From Beijerinckia sp. 28-YEA-48 (GTDB lineage Bacteria > Pseudomonadota > Alphaproteobacteria > Rhizobiales > Beijerinckiaceae): DNA of 64,000 nucleotides. The notes under the pieces are model-generated. The model ran no database searches. It was given only the letters and a program-made list of their open reading frames with translations, and was not told the DNA's origin. Of the stretch, positions 36,544 through 46,715 are shown in pieces. Position 1 is the stretch's first letter; each line of letters begins with the position of its first letter. Where the stretch lies: positions 4,622,001 to 4,686,000 of the forward strand of contig NZ_FNSI01000001.1 of assembly GCF_900104955.1 (NCBI RefSeq), in the 5' to 3' direction. The position numbers and the translations under genes were made by a program.

Positions 36544-36770
36544 GCAAATCTCCTGTGTCGGTTTCAGTTCTGCCAAACCCGCAGGTCACTGAAGCGATGA
36601 GACGACATTAGAAGATGTTTGCTGAACGCAGCGTGGCAGCGGCGTTCATACACGGTTCATCGGGGTGCCCGGGCCTGGGTATTCGCGTCGATCCGGAGTT
36701 GGTGAAACGTACCGGCGACGCCATCAGATGATGGTCACAGCCTGACGGTTCCCGCGCTTTCAATCACCGC

Positions 36771-36809
36771 AAAATAAAAGCCTCGGTTCTGCTCATCAGA
36801 ACCGAGGCT
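36771..36809 (-). terminator. Rho-independent terminator of secA
   Basis: A perfect 13-bp stem AGCCTCGGTTCTG/CAGAACCGAGGCT with loop CTCAT, followed on the minus strand by TTTTATTTTG. It starts about 30 bases past the secA stop. The rest of the 36544-36840 gap shows nothing else recognisable. Confidence 0.92.
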
Positions 36810-36840
36810 CAATCATGTGGCGGTGATGCTGAACGTCAGC

Positions 36841-39660
36841 TCAGACCAGCGCGCCGTGGCAATGTTTGAACTTCTTGCCGGAGCCGCAGGGGCAGACTTC
36901 GTTGCGACCGACCTTACCCCAGCTTGATGGATCGTCGGGATTGCGTGGCGCCGCAAGGACCGGAGCGGAGAGTGGCGCCAGGGCCGTCGCGGAGAATTCA
37001 CCGGAGGCGATCTGCGCGTTGATGGCCTCGATCGCGGCCAGATCTTCCGCCGTCGGCGGCTGATCGGAGTAACCCTGTCCGGCGAGTGGATCCTGGTTGG
37101 CGCCCGGCTCGAACGAGACTTCGACGCGCATCAGCTGCTGGGTCGCGGTTTCGTGCCAGCGGGTGATCAAGGAGTTGAACAGGTCGAACGCTTCCGACTT
37201 GTATTCGTTGAGCGGATCGCGCTGCGCGAGGCCGCGCCAGCCGATGACCTGGCGCAGGTGATCGAGCTGCACGAGATGTTCGCGCCAGTAATGGTCGAGC
37301 ACCTGCAGCACGACCTGCTTTTCGACATAGCGCATGACGTCGGGCGTGTTCTTCTCGACGCGCTCGGCATAGGCGGTATCGGCCGCCTTCTCGATGCGCT
37401 CGTTGAACTGTTCCCCGTCGATGCCCTCTTCCTTCGCCCAATCGCCGACGGGAGGTTCGATGCTGAGAATGTTTTTCAGTTCTTCGGTGAGGCCGGGGAT
37501 ATCCCAGGTCTCGGGATAGGAATCGGCCGGGACGTGTTTGCGGACCAGTTCGTCCACCACATTGGAGCGCATGTTGTGGACGGTCTCTTCCAGCGTTTCC
37601 TGCGCCATCATTTCGCGGCGCTGCTCGAAGACGACCTTGCGCTGGTCGTTCATCACGTCGTCGTATTTGAGAATGTTCTTGCGGATGTCGAAGTTGCGCG
37701 CCTCGACCTTCTGCTGCGCCTTCTCCAGCGCCTTGTTCACCCAGGGGTGGACGATGGCTTCGTCATCCTTGAGGCCGAGCTTGGTCAGCATCGAATCCAT
37801 GCGTTCGGATCCGAAGATGCGCATCAAATCGTCCTGCAGCGACAGGAAGAACTTTGAACGTCCCGGGTCGCCCTGACGGCCGGAGCGGCCGCGCAGCTGG
37901 TTGTCGATACGGCGGCTTTCGTGACGCTCGGTGCCGATGATGTAGAGGCCGCCAGCGGCGATGGCCTTTTCCTTCAACGCGGCGATTTCGCTGCGGATCT
38001 CGGCTTCGCGCGTCTCGCGCTGCTGCGGATCGGTGACGTCCTTCAACTCGTGGGCGACGCGCATTTCGACGTTGCCGCCGAGCTGAATGTCGGTGCCGCG
38101 GCCAGCCATGTTGGTGGCGATGGTGATGGCGCCCGGCACGCCGGCTTCGGCAACGATATAGGCTTCCAGTTCGTGGAAGCGGGCGTTGAGGATGGCGTAG
38201 AGTTTCGCCGGCTTGCCGGCGTTGGCGGCGGCATAGAGCTTGGAGAGCTGCTTGGGATCGTCGAAGTTGATCTGCTTGTAGCCCTGCTTGCTGAGAAACT
38301 CTCCCAGCTGTTCGGACTTCTCGATCGAGGTCGTGCCGACGAGCAGCGGCTGCATGCTGGCATTGGCCGCTTCGATTTCGCGGACGATCGCCTTCAGCTT
38401 TTCTTCGGCCGAACGATAAACCTCGTCGTCTTCGTCGATGCGCGAAACCGGCCGGTTGGTCGGGATTTCGACCACGTCGAGCTTGTAGATCTCGGCGAAT
38501 TCGTTGGCTTCGGTCGCCGCCGTGCCGGTCATGCCAGCAAGCTTCTTATAGAGGCGGAAATAGTTCTGGAAGGTGATCGAAGCCATGGTGATGTTTTCGG
38601 GTTGAACCGTAACATGTTCCTTGGCTTCGAGGGCCTGATGCAGGCCCTCCGAAAAGCGGCGGCCGGGCATCATGCGGCCGGTGAACTCGTCGATGATGAC
38701 GACTTCGTCGTTGCGGACGATATATTCCTTGTCGCGCTGGAACAGCGTGTGGGCGCGCAGCGCCTGCTGGACGTGATGGACAATGGTGACGTTGGCGGCG
38801 TCGTACAGCGACGTATCGGTGATCAGTCCGGCCTCGCGCAGCAATTGCTCGATGTGCTCGTTGCCGGCTTCGGTCAAATTCGCCGTGCGCTGCTTCTCGT
38901 CGATTTCGTAATCGGCGCGCACCAGGTTGGGGATCAGCTTGTTGATGGAGTTGTAGAGATCCGACTTGTCTTCGGACGGGCCAGAAATGATCAGCGGCGT
39001 GCGCGCTTCGTCGACCAGGATGGAGTCGACTTCGTCGACGATCGCGAAATTGTGGCCGCGCTGGGCCATCTGCGCCAACTCATACTTCATGTTGTCGCGC
39101 AGATAGTCGAAGCCGAATTCGTTGTTGGTGCCGTAGGTGATGTCGGCCGCATAGGCGGTGGCGCGCTGCTCGTCGTCGATGCCGTGGACGATGATGCCAA
39201 CGGTCATGCCGAGGTAGCGGTAAATCTGGCCCATCCATTCGGCGTCGCGGCGGGCGAGGTAGTCGTTGACGGTGACGACGTGGACGCCCTTGCCGGCCAA
39301 TGCGTTGAGATAGGTGGCGAGGGTGGCGACCAGGGTCTTGCCTTCACCGGTGCGCATTTCGGCGATGGAGCCTTCGTGCAGGACCATGCCGCCGAGCAGC
39401 TGCACATCGAAATGGCGCTGGCCGAGGGTGCGCTTGGCGGCTTCGCGGACGGTGGCGAAAACCGGAACCAGGAGGTCGTCCAGGGTCTTGCCGGTGGCGA
39501 GCTCGGCGCGGAATTTTTCCGTCGAGGCGCGCAGTTCGTCGTCGCTCAGCTTAGCGATTTCGGGTTCCAGCGCGTTGATGGCGTCGACCTTGGACGCATA
39601 TTGCTTCAGGCGTCGCTCATTGGCGGAGCCGAAGATTTTTTTCGCGATGGCGGCGAACAT
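36841..39660 (-). CDS. secA: Preprotein translocase ATPase SecA
   Basis: The 939-residue motor of the Sec pathway, acting at the inner membrane with SecYEG. Walker A is [11 protein letters not shown], and the DEAD-type Walker B is [18 protein letters not shown]. Motif blocks [17 protein letters not shown] and [17 protein letters not shown] are intact. The C-terminus carries the zinc-binding tail [16 protein letters not shown], which contacts SecB and lipids. Length is usual for Alphaproteobacteria. It is divergent from the parvulin gene, and both handle exported proteins. Confidence 0.98.
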   Translation of the reverse strand: MFAAIAKKIFGSANERRLKQYASKVDAINALEPEIAKLSDDELRASTEKFRAELATGKTLDDLLVPVFATVREAAKRTLGQRHFDVQLLGGMVLHEGSIAEMRTGEGKTLVATLATYLNALAGKGVHVVTVNDYLARRDAEWMGQIYRYLGMTVGIIVHGIDDEQRATAYAADITYGTNNEFGFDYLRDNMKYELAQMAQRGHNFAIVDEVDSILVDEARTPLIISGPSEDKSDLYNSINKLIPNLVRADYEIDEKQRTANLTEAGNEHIEQLLREAGLITDTSLYDAANVTIVHHVQQALRAHTLFQRDKEYIVRNDEVVIIDEFTGRMMPGRRFSEGLHQALEAKEHVTVQPENITMASITFQNYFRLYKKLAGMTGTAATEANEFAEIYKLDVVEIPTNRPVSRIDEDDEVYRSAEEKLKAIVREIEAANASMQPLLVGTTSIEKSEQLGEFLSKQGYKQINFDDPKQLSKLYAAANAGKPAKLYAILNARFHELEAYIVAEAGVPGAITIATNMAGRGTDIQLGGNVEMRVAHELKDVTDPQQRETREAEIRSEIAALKEKAIAAGGLYIIGTERHESRRIDNQLRGRSGRQGDPGRSKFFLSLQDDLMRIFGSERMDSMLTKLGLKDDEAIVHPWVNKALEKAQQKVEARNFDIRKNILKYDDVMNDQRKVVFEQRREMMAQETLEETVHNMRSNVVDELVRKHVPADSYPETWDIPGLTEELKNILSIEPPVGDWAKEEGIDGEQFNERIEKAADTAYAERVEKNTPDVMRYVEKQVVLQVLDHYWREHLVQLDHLRQVIGWRGLAQRDPLNEYKSEAFDLFNSLITRWHETATQQLMRVEVSFEPGANQDPLAGQGYSDQPPTAEDLAAIEAINAQIASGEFSATALAPLSAPVLAAPRNPDDPSSWGKVGRNEVCPCGSGKKFKHCHGALV

Positions 39661-39888
39661 TCAAAAACCCTTCTGATCCGGCGAGCCGTTCTAGGCGAGC
39701 GGGCGGCTGTAGCTTGTTCCGCTGCCCAGGCGTCGGGCGGTGTGCTCTCGGGCGCAGCGGGAAGCTGGCAGAGAGCCGCAAAACGGGCGAGAAATAAGAT
39801 CGGGGTACACCCTTGTCAATGAAACGAGTGCTTTGAAGTGGCGGGCCAATCGGCGCAGGCGGGACGTTCGCTTGTCCGACTCACGGAA

Positions 39889-39917
39889 TTGACAGATTGT
39901 GGGTTCAGTAATCCTAC
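39889..39917 (+). promoter_or_regulatory. Candidate promoter of the parvulin gene
   Basis: TTGACA at 39889-39894 and TCCTAC at 39912-39917 are separated by 17 bases, about 30 bases before the ATG at 39946. The -35 is perfect and the -10 weak. The rest of the 285-base secA/ppi divergent gap shows no gene. Confidence 0.35.
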
Positions 39918-39945
39918 CATCCTATGGCCGTTACTGGAGCTTTCT

Positions 39946-40806
39946 ATGACATTTCACCGTTTTAGGCCGTGGCTTGGCGCGGCCGGCCTTGCTATTTTTC
40001 TGGCAGGGCTCACCCCGGCTACAGCCAAGGTTTTGGCCAAGGTGGACGGTCAGGAAGTCACCGACGATGACGTCAAACTGGCGTTGGACGACATTGGGGC
40101 CACTTTACCGGCCCAATTGCAAGGCGCCGAGCGCGAAGCCTATGTGGTCGACTATCTGATCGACATGATCCTGGTTGCCCGCAAGGCCGACGCCGACAAG
40201 CTTGGCGATGGCGCCGAATTCCAGCGCCGGCTGAAATATATGCGCGAACGGGCCCTGATGGAGACGCTTTTCGCCAATCTGGGCAAGGAAGCTGTGACCG
40301 ACACCGCCCTCAAGGCGGTCTATGATCAGGCGGCCAAGGCGCAGACCAGCGAGCCGGAGATCAGAGCCCGTCACATCCTGGTGCAGACCGAGGCGGAGGC
40401 GAAAACGGCGCTGAAGCGCGTGCGCGACGGCGAAGATTTCGCCAAAGTGGCGACCGAAGTGTCGCGCGACCCCGGTTCCCAGGGCGGCGATCTCGGCTGG
40501 TTCACCAAGGACCAGATGGTGCCGGAATTCGCCAATGCGGCCTTCGCCATGGAGCCGAACCAGATTTCCGAGCCGGTGAAGAGCCAGTTTGGCTGGCACA
40601 TCATCAAGGTTGAGGAAAAGCGCACCAAGAGCTTCCCGCCCTTCGAGCAGGTGAAGGATCAGGTGACGCAATATGTCGTCCAGCGCGCCCAGCAGGACCT
40701 GATCATGAAGCTGCGCAGCGCCGCCAAGATCGAGCGCATGACGGCGGATGCCAAGCCGGCGCAAGCCGCGCCGGATGCCGCCAAACCCGAGCAGCCAAAG
40801 AAATAG
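39946..40806 (+). CDS. Periplasmic peptidyl-prolyl isomerase, parvulin type
   Basis: A 286-residue exported foldase. The signal peptide is RFRPWLGAAGLAIFLAGLTP ending near ATA-K. A SurA-like helical N-domain follows, then a PpiC/parvulin domain (about 140-235) with RARHILVQTEAEAKTAL, RDPGSQGGDLGWF and FGWHIIKVEEKR. GGAG stands eight bases before the ATG at 39946, so the longer frame from 39838 is rejected. It helps fold outer-membrane and periplasmic proteins and lies divergent from secA. The tail is Ala/Pro/Lys-rich. Confidence 0.92.
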   Translation: MTFHRFRPWLGAAGLAIFLAGLTPATAKVLAKVDGQEVTDDDVKLALDDIGATLPAQLQGAEREAYVVDYLIDMILVARKADADKLGDGAEFQRRLKYMRERALMETLFANLGKEAVTDTALKAVYDQAAKAQTSEPEIRARHILVQTEAEAKTALKRVRDGEDFAKVATEVSRDPGSQGGDLGWFTKDQMVPEFANAAFAMEPNQISEPVKSQFGWHIIKVEEKRTKSFPPFEQVKDQVTQYVVQRAQQDLIMKLRSAAKIERMTADAKPAQAAPDAAKPEQPKK

Positions 40807-40908
40807 GCGCGCCGAAACCGGTTCTGCCTCTTGCTTTGGCGCGCCGGATCGGTTTTGGAGTGCGGCGTTCGCCCAACTGGCCTTCGTGGCCGAAATCCGG
40901 AAAATTCC

Positions 40909-42156
40909 ATGGCCCAGTCCGTCGCCGTGTCTCCGCTTGCGCCGAAATCCTATCCTGAACTGCCCGCCATCGAGGGCGTGCGGTTCGCCACCGCCGCGGC
41001 CGGCATCCGCTACAAGGGCCGAACCGACGTGATGCTGGCGCTGATGGACAAAGGCACCCAGGCGGCCGGCGTCTTCACCAGGTCGAAATGCCCGTCGGCG
41101 CCGGTCGAATGGTGCCGCTCGAAGCTGAAGGGCGGCAAGGCGCGGGCGTTGGTCGTCAACTCCGGCAATGCCAATGCCTTCACCGGCAAGACCGGTCTGC
41201 AGCAGGCGAAATTCACCGCCGAACTGGCGGCCAAGGCCACCGGCGCGCCGTTGGGCGAGATTTTCCTCGCCTCGACCGGTGTCATCGGCGAGCCGCTCGA
41301 CGCCAGCAAGTTCAAGGGCGTGTTCGACAAGCTGGTGAAGCAGGCGTCGCCGGATGGTCTGCTCGACGCCGCTCGCGCGATCATGACGACCGATACCTTT
41401 CCGAAGGTCGCCACGGCGCGCGCCAAAATCGGCGGCGTCGAAGTCACCATCAACGGCATCGCTAAGGGCGCCGGCATGATCGCGCCCGACATGGCGACCA
41501 TGCTGTCCTATGTCTTCACCGACGCGCCGATCGCCGCCGCGGCCTTGCAGGCCATGCTGTCGAAGTCGGTGCAGGGCAGCTTCAATTCCATCACCGTCGA
41601 CAGCGACACCTCGACCTCCGACAGCCTGATGCTGTTCGCCACGGGAGCTGCCGCCAAGCGCGGCGCACCGAAAATCGCCAGCGCCACCGATCGCCGCTTG
41701 CTGGAATTCCGCAAGGCGCTCGATGCCGTGCTGCTCGATCTTTCCCATCAGGTGGTGCGCGACGGCGAGGGTTGTCGCAAGTTCGTCGAAGTGATCGTCG
41801 AGGGCGCGGCCACCGCTACAGCGGCCAAGAAGGTGGCTTTCGCCATCGCCAATTCACCGCTGGTGAAGACGGCGATCGCTGGCGAAGACGCCAATTGGGG
41901 CCGCGTCGTCATGGCCGTCGGCAAGGCGGGCGAGAAGGCTGATCGCGATAAGCTCGCCATCTGGTTCGGCGGCATCCGCGTTGCTCACAAGGGCCTGCGC
42001 GATCCTTCCTACGACGAGGCGAAGGTGTCGACCTATATGAGGGGCGAAGCGATCGAGCTGCGTGTCCATATCGGCGTTGGCAAGGCCAGCGGCACCGTGT
42101 GGACCTGCGATCTGACAAAGGAATATATCGCCATCAACGGCGATTACCGGAGCTGA
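40909..42156 (+). CDS. argJ: Bifunctional ornithine acetyltransferase / N-acetylglutamate synthase
   Basis: A 415-residue ArgJ. It autocleaves at Thr197 in [14 protein letters not shown] to form the active alpha/beta pair, then moves the acetyl group from acetylornithine to glutamate. [12 protein letters not shown] and the late [17 protein letters not shown] are family blocks. The family motif usually has HPNMATML; here it is APDMATML, with the catalytic Thr kept. The ATG at 40909 begins the homology. It is separated from the parvulin gene by about 100 bases. Confidence 0.95.
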   Translation: MAQSVAVSPLAPKSYPELPAIEGVRFATAAAGIRYKGRTDVMLALMDKGTQAAGVFTRSKCPSAPVEWCRSKLKGGKARALVVNSGNANAFTGKTGLQQAKFTAELAAKATGAPLGEIFLASTGVIGEPLDASKFKGVFDKLVKQASPDGLLDAARAIMTTDTFPKVATARAKIGGVEVTINGIAKGAGMIAPDMATMLSYVFTDAPIAAAALQAMLSKSVQGSFNSITVDSDTSTSDSLMLFATGAAAKRGAPKIASATDRRLLEFRKALDAVLLDLSHQVVRDGEGCRKFVEVIVEGAATATAAKKVAFAIANSPLVKTAIAGEDANWGRVVMAVGKAGEKADRDKLAIWFGGIRVAHKGLRDPSYDEAKVSTYMRGEAIELRVHIGVGKASGTVWTCDLTKEYIAINGDYRS

Positions 42157-42166
42157 TCCAAGCTTG

Positions 42167-43777
42167 ATGCTGCCTGAAATCCGCGACTACGACCGGCTGA
42201 TCCGCGCCTTCGAATGGCGCATGCCGCAGCGCTTCAACATGGGCGTTGCGACCTGTGATCGCTGGGCGGCGCGGGAGCCCGATCGCGTCGCCATTCTGGA
42301 AGCGCGTGGCGACGATTTCGCGCCGGTCTCCTATGGCGCCCTGCGCGAGCGTTCCAATCGTCTCGCTCAGGCGCTCATCGCGCGCGGTGTGAAGGTCGGC
42401 GATCGCGTCGCGATCCTGCTGCCGCAGATGAGCGATGTCGCCGTCGCGCATCTCGCCCTCTACAAGCTCGGCGCCATCGCCGTGCCGCTGGCGGTGTTGT
42501 TTGGCATCGATGCGATCGAATATCGTTTGCGCGATGCCGGTGCCAAGGCGCTGATCACCAATGACGCCGGCTTGCAGAAACTGCGCACCGGCACGCGGCC
42601 GGCCAGCCTCGAGATCATCCTCTCGACCGATGGTGATGATGGCGACGCCGTGGATTTCTACAAAGCCATCGCGGCCGCGCCGGCCGCGTTTACGCCGGTC
42701 GACAGCACGCCCGACGATCCCGCCCTCATGGTCTATACGTCTGGTACCACCGGCCAGCCGAAGGGCGCGCTGCATGGTCATCGCGTGCTCATCGGCCATT
42801 TGCCTGGCCTGCAATTCACCCACGAATTTCTGCCGCAGCCGGGCGACCGCATGTGGACGCCGGCCGATTGGGCCTGGGCCGGTGGCCTTCTTAATGTGCT
42901 GCTGCCGTCGCTCTATTTCGGCGTGCCCGTGGTCGCTCGCAAGTTCGAGCGTTTCGATCCGGAAGCGGCGTTCGATCTGATGGCGCGGGCCGAAGTCCGC
43001 AATGCCTTCATTCCACCGACCGCGCTGCGCATGCTGCGCGCGGTCGAGGCGCCGCGCAAACGCTTCGCTTTCAATCTGCGGACGATTTCTTCCGCTGGCG
43101 AATCGCTGGGCGCCGAGACCTATGACTGGGGTCATGAGGCGCTGGGTCTGACGATCAACGAATTCTATGGCCAGACCGAAGGCAATTATGTGCTCGGCTC
43201 CAGCGCGGCGCTTGGCGTCACGCGCCGTGGCGCCATCGGCAAGCCGATCCCCGGCCATCGTGTGGCGATCGTGCGGGCCGACGGCAGCGTCTGCGCCGTT
43301 GGCGAGCAGGGGCAGGTCGCCATGGCGCGGCCGGACCCGACCCTCTTCCTGGGCTACTGGAACAATCGCGAGGCGACCGAGAGGAAATTCATCGGCGACT
43401 GGATGATCACTGGCGACCAGGGCATGTGCGACGAAGATGGCTACATCCATTTCGTCGGCCGCGACGACGACGTGATTTCCTCGGCCGGTTATCGCATCGG
43501 GCCGGGTGAGATCGAGGATTGTCTGTTGCGTCATCCAGCCATCGCGCTGGCGGCCGCCGTCGGCAAGCCCGACGAGTTGCGCGGCGAGATCGTCAAAGCC
43601 TTCGTGGTGCTGCGCGAGGGCTATGTGCCTTCCGATGCGCTGGCTGGCGAAATCCGTGACTATGTGCGCACGCGCCTGTCGGCTCACGAATATCCGCGCG
43701 AGATCGCTTTTGAAACCGAATTGCCGATGACGACCAGCGGCAAGGTCATGCGCCGCCTGTTGCGCGACAAAGACTGA
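42167..43777 (+). CDS. AMP-forming acyl-CoA synthetase
   Basis: A 536-residue ANL-superfamily enzyme. The P-loop is VYTSGTTGQPKGAL. The adenylate-binding motif is NEFYGQTEGNYVLGS, and the hinge region is FVGRDDDVISSAGYRIGPGE. The catalytic lysine is in TTSGKVMRRLL near the end. It is closer to the acetyl/medium-chain acyl type (ACSM-like) than to long-chain enzymes. The acyl substrate cannot be read. It starts about 10 bases after argJ and may ride on its transcript. The ATG at 42167 is preferred over the preceding TTG. Confidence 0.9.
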   Translation: MLPEIRDYDRLIRAFEWRMPQRFNMGVATCDRWAAREPDRVAILEARGDDFAPVSYGALRERSNRLAQALIARGVKVGDRVAILLPQMSDVAVAHLALYKLGAIAVPLAVLFGIDAIEYRLRDAGAKALITNDAGLQKLRTGTRPASLEIILSTDGDDGDAVDFYKAIAAAPAAFTPVDSTPDDPALMVYTSGTTGQPKGALHGHRVLIGHLPGLQFTHEFLPQPGDRMWTPADWAWAGGLLNVLLPSLYFGVPVVARKFERFDPEAAFDLMARAEVRNAFIPPTALRMLRAVEAPRKRFAFNLRTISSAGESLGAETYDWGHEALGLTINEFYGQTEGNYVLGSSAALGVTRRGAIGKPIPGHRVAIVRADGSVCAVGEQGQVAMARPDPTLFLGYWNNREATERKFIGDWMITGDQGMCDEDGYIHFVGRDDDVISSAGYRIGPGEIEDCLLRHPAIALAAAVGKPDELRGEIVKAFVVLREGYVPSDALAGEIRDYVRTRLSAHEYPREIAFETELPMTTSGKVMRRLLRDKD

Positions 43778-44147
43778 CTGCGCACGGGCTCGCGTCATGG
43801 CGGGCCCGAAGTGACCTGGAAAATCACCTTGCATGGGGTTGTTCCTCAGAATCTCGTGGCACCCCCCCTTCTGACGAGATTATGCGGGTGGCTAGCGGGG
43901 CAGGTTCGGCTCGAAACGGTGGTTGCGGCCTGACCGCGCGGCTTCGATGTCTTTGTTCCCTGATCCAAGAGCCACTCTCCCCGAAGCCTGCCGCGATGAA
44001 GTCGGGCTCAAATTAGGGAGGAAGGCCGGCGGAATTATGTTCTTGTTTTGTTCTAGATAGTCGGCCACGCCGCCGCCGTTTGCGTATTCGGGATGACACC
44101 AAGGCCGTGGCGTAAAAACGCTATTGGTTCTTTCCACACAGACGCGA
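43778..44147. other. Gap before the orphan AAA ATPase gene
   Basis: About 370 bases without a supported gene, between the convergent acyl-CoA synthetase and AAA ATPase genes. A minus-strand ORF of 81 codons (43892-44137) has no recognisable content and no convincing ribosome site. It also holds a C-run near 43861. No clear terminator is visible. Confidence 0.5.
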
Positions 44148-45299
44148 TCATCGGTTTGGCCACTGCCACGCCATATGGTTGATCCCCTCGACAGTGGTTT
44201 CGCCGGTGTCCTTTTTGAGCTCGTGACTCAGCGCTCCCGCCGCCTCGAGTGTCTGCGCCAGTGTATCGGCGTGAGTGACCACAATGATCTGGCATCGTTT
44301 CGAAGCATCCTGGATGAGGCGCGCCAGCGGTGCCAGCAAGTCCGGGTGTAGGCTCGTTTCCGGTTCGTTGAGCACCATCAAGCCGGGCGGCCTAGGTGTC
44401 AGCAACGCGGCCAGGAGAAGCAGATAGCGCAGAGTACCGTCTGATAGCTCAGTTGCCCGGAGGCTCCGCAGCAGACCTTGCTGATGCATCAACAAATCGA
44501 ACTTGCCGCCGCTTTCCTTGATCTCGATCGAGGCCCCAGAAAATGCGTCATCGATCGCGATATCCAGCCCTCGATTGTCTCCGATTTCGCGGATGGTTTG
44601 AAGCGCCGCGGCCAGGTCGCCGCCATCCGAACTCAGCGCCTGTGTTCGCGTTCCAATCCGCGATGATCTTGCGGGCGCCTCCGCGTCGGTTCGAAAGTGG
44701 TCGTAAAATCGCCAGCCGCGCATCCTCTCTCTCAGAACCAGCAGTTCCGCTAGTTCCCTTGGATCGGCGGCATGGGTCATCATGCTTTCGTAGGGCGGAA
44801 GGGACGGAATGAGAACAACCCTTCGTCCCGTGCGATCGAGAGCTGTTACCGCCGGGCCGGACCGCGCAGCAAACATGTTGCGCTTGCTCAGGACATCTCC
44901 CGCCCACACGGCTTCAGCTTTGATCTCGGGATCGAGATTGAACATCGATCGACCGGGGACAGGAAAGCCAAGATCGATGGCGTAGCCATAATCTTCGGCG
45001 GCGAAGCCAAGCCGGAGAGCGACGCTGCTTTTCCTAACCGTACCTTGTATGGGATGAATGCCCTGCCGCATGGAACGCGATATCTGTTCGGGTCCCGCCC
45101 ACAAGGTCGAAGGCAATCCACCTTCCGTCGCGAGCGAGGTTATGACCCGTCCTTGGGCAACCTCCGCCAGCAGCCGCAAAGCGCGGTAGAAGCTGGATTT
45201 CCCCGTACCGTTTCGGCCGGTCACGATGGTTAGGCGTGCCAGTGGCAGGACAAGATCGCGGATGGAACGGTAGCCGGAAATTGCGAGTGAATGGATCAA
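44148..45299 (-). CDS. AAA family ATPase (ABC/SMC-like, AAA_21 type)
   Basis: A 383-residue predicted ATPase of the OLD/RecF-like class. The N-terminus is AISGYRSIRDLVLPLARLTI followed by Walker A TGRNGTGKSS. The signature-like ATELSDGTLRYLLLLAALL comes before Walker B MVLNEPETSLHPD, and the H-motif is VVTHADTL. No TOPRIM or nuclease domain is visible, so it is a stand-alone ATPase. Relatives are often found in accessory or defence loci, but here there is no partner gene. It lies between two housekeeping-type genes in gaps of weaker coding character, which suggests insertion. Confidence 0.85.
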   Translation of the reverse strand: MIHSLAISGYRSIRDLVLPLARLTIVTGRNGTGKSSFYRALRLLAEVAQGRVITSLATEGGLPSTLWAGPEQISRSMRQGIHPIQGTVRKSSVALRLGFAAEDYGYAIDLGFPVPGRSMFNLDPEIKAEAVWAGDVLSKRNMFAARSGPAVTALDRTGRRVVLIPSLPPYESMMTHAADPRELAELLVLRERMRGWRFYDHFRTDAEAPARSSRIGTRTQALSSDGGDLAAALQTIREIGDNRGLDIAIDDAFSGASIEIKESGGKFDLLMHQQGLLRSLRATELSDGTLRYLLLLAALLTPRPPGLMVLNEPETSLHPDLLAPLARLIQDASKRCQIIVVTHADTLAQTLEAAGALSHELKKDTGETTVEGINHMAWQWPNR

Positions 45300-45410
45300 G
45301 ACACCTCCTTCGGTGGAAACTGACTCGCCGGTGGAGACTTCGATAATTCATTATTGGAAGCAGCGTAATCTGTACCGCAGCAGCGCAGCGCTCGCTTCGT
45401 TTGAAAATGC

Positions 45411-46643
45411 TCACCTCTTGATGGGCGGCTGCGGCGTCGTCGTCACATGTTCGGGTCGCACGCCGATGCCGACGAAGCGAGCCGGCAGGTCGCGCAGTAG
45501 CGGGATGTAGCGAAGGTGGCGCAAGAGCCATGGCGCGCGCCCGCGCGGCTTGTCGGCGAGTGCCGGTGCGATGATACGGTTCTGCACCATCACCTGCACC
45601 CATTGCGTGACACGCACGGGCCATTCGCGGCGTTGCTGCACCAAAGCGAGATCGCTTTCCCGGATGCTACGACTGCGCAATTTCGGCGCCAGCAGATTGG
45701 CGGTGGCGATGGCGTCCTGAATGGCGAGATTGATGCCGATGCCACCGATGGGCGACATGGCATGGGCGGCGTCGCCGATGCAAAGCAGCCCCGGTTTGTG
45801 CCAGACCGGCAGGCGGTCGACGGCAACCGTCAGCAGTTTCACGTCGTCCCAGCTGCCGATCTCATGGACGCGATCGGCGAAGATCGGCGCGATCTGGACG
45901 ATGGTTTCCTGCAGGTCGGTAATGGGGTGCTGTCGCAGGGAGCCGAAAGAGCCCTTGGCGATCACATAGCCGCATTGCCAGACGTCGTTACGATTGATGG
46001 TGATGAAGATGCGGCCGGCGTCGAAATGGCCCATGGGTTCGGCATCATCGCTGGCGCGGCGGCTCAGTTTGAACCACAGCACGTCCATCGGTGCGCCGAG
46101 TGTTGTCGGCTGCAGGCCGGCCTGCGCCCGCATATGAGAATCGCGGCCGTCGCACGCCACCGTCAGGTCGGCGCGGATGGTCACGGGGCCGTCAGGCGAG
46201 GTGGCGTTGATGCCGACGATGGTGTCGCCATCGCGGATCAGTTCCGTCGCCTCGGTGCGCATCAGGATACGGAAATTGCGATAGGCGCTGGCTTTCCGCG
46301 TCAGAAAATTCAGCAGGTCCCATTGCGGCATGATGGCGATGAACGGATAGCGGATGTTGATGCGTGAGAAGTCGGCGAGGATGACGTCCTCGCCATTGAT
46401 GCTGCCGTGCAGGGTACGGATCTTCTCATGTGGCAGTTGCAGCAGTTCGTCGGCGAAGCCCAGCTCGTACATTGCTTGCAGGGTGGGTGGATGAATGGTG
46501 TCGCCGCGAAAGTCGCGCAGGAAGTCGGCGTGTTTTTCGAGGACGATGACCTCGACGCCGCTGCGCGCCAGCAGGGTGCCGAGCACCAGGCCGGCCGGAC
46601 CGCCGCCGACGATGCAGCATTGGGTGGTGAGTGAACTGGCCAC
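45411..46643 (-). CDS. FAD-dependent monooxygenase, PHBH/UbiH type
   Basis: A 410-residue class A flavoprotein. The FAD motif is CCIVGGGPAGLVLGTLLARS at the N-terminus. The second FAD motif is LLCIGDAAHAMSPIGGIGIN, with VACDGRDSHMRAQAG (DG motif) in between. It hydroxylates an aromatic or similar substrate with NAD(P)H and oxygen, as the family does; the substrate is unknown. There is no signal peptide. It lies downstream of the GNAT gene on the same strand, with about 70 bases between them. Confidence 0.9.
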   Translation of the reverse strand: MASSLTTQCCIVGGGPAGLVLGTLLARSGVEVIVLEKHADFLRDFRGDTIHPPTLQAMYELGFADELLQLPHEKIRTLHGSINGEDVILADFSRINIRYPFIAIMPQWDLLNFLTRKASAYRNFRILMRTEATELIRDGDTIVGINATSPDGPVTIRADLTVACDGRDSHMRAQAGLQPTTLGAPMDVLWFKLSRRASDDAEPMGHFDAGRIFITINRNDVWQCGYVIAKGSFGSLRQHPITDLQETIVQIAPIFADRVHEIGSWDDVKLLTVAVDRLPVWHKPGLLCIGDAAHAMSPIGGIGINLAIQDAIATANLLAPKLRSRSIRESDLALVQQRREWPVRVTQWVQVMVQNRIIAPALADKPRGRAPWLLRHLRYIPLLRDLPARFVGIGVRPEHVTTTPQPPIKR

Positions 46644-46715
46644 GGCAGACCTCCCGCAAAGAATGTAATCTGCGGGCGCAGCGTGATGCTGGCAAGCGGC
46701 GTTAAATAAAGCTGC

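Noticed and set aside
37921-39822. 633-codon plus-strand frame opposite secA
   Set aside because: It is antisense to SecA, and its Val/Gly/Asp-rich translation is typical of a shadow frame.
40105-43834. Long minus-strand frames opposite ppi, argJ and the acyl-CoA synthetase gene
   Set aside because: They are shadows of well-conserved plus-strand enzymes.
43892-44137. 81-codon minus-strand ORF
   Set aside because: It has no ribosome site, no recognisable content and uneven composition, and is treated as non-coding.
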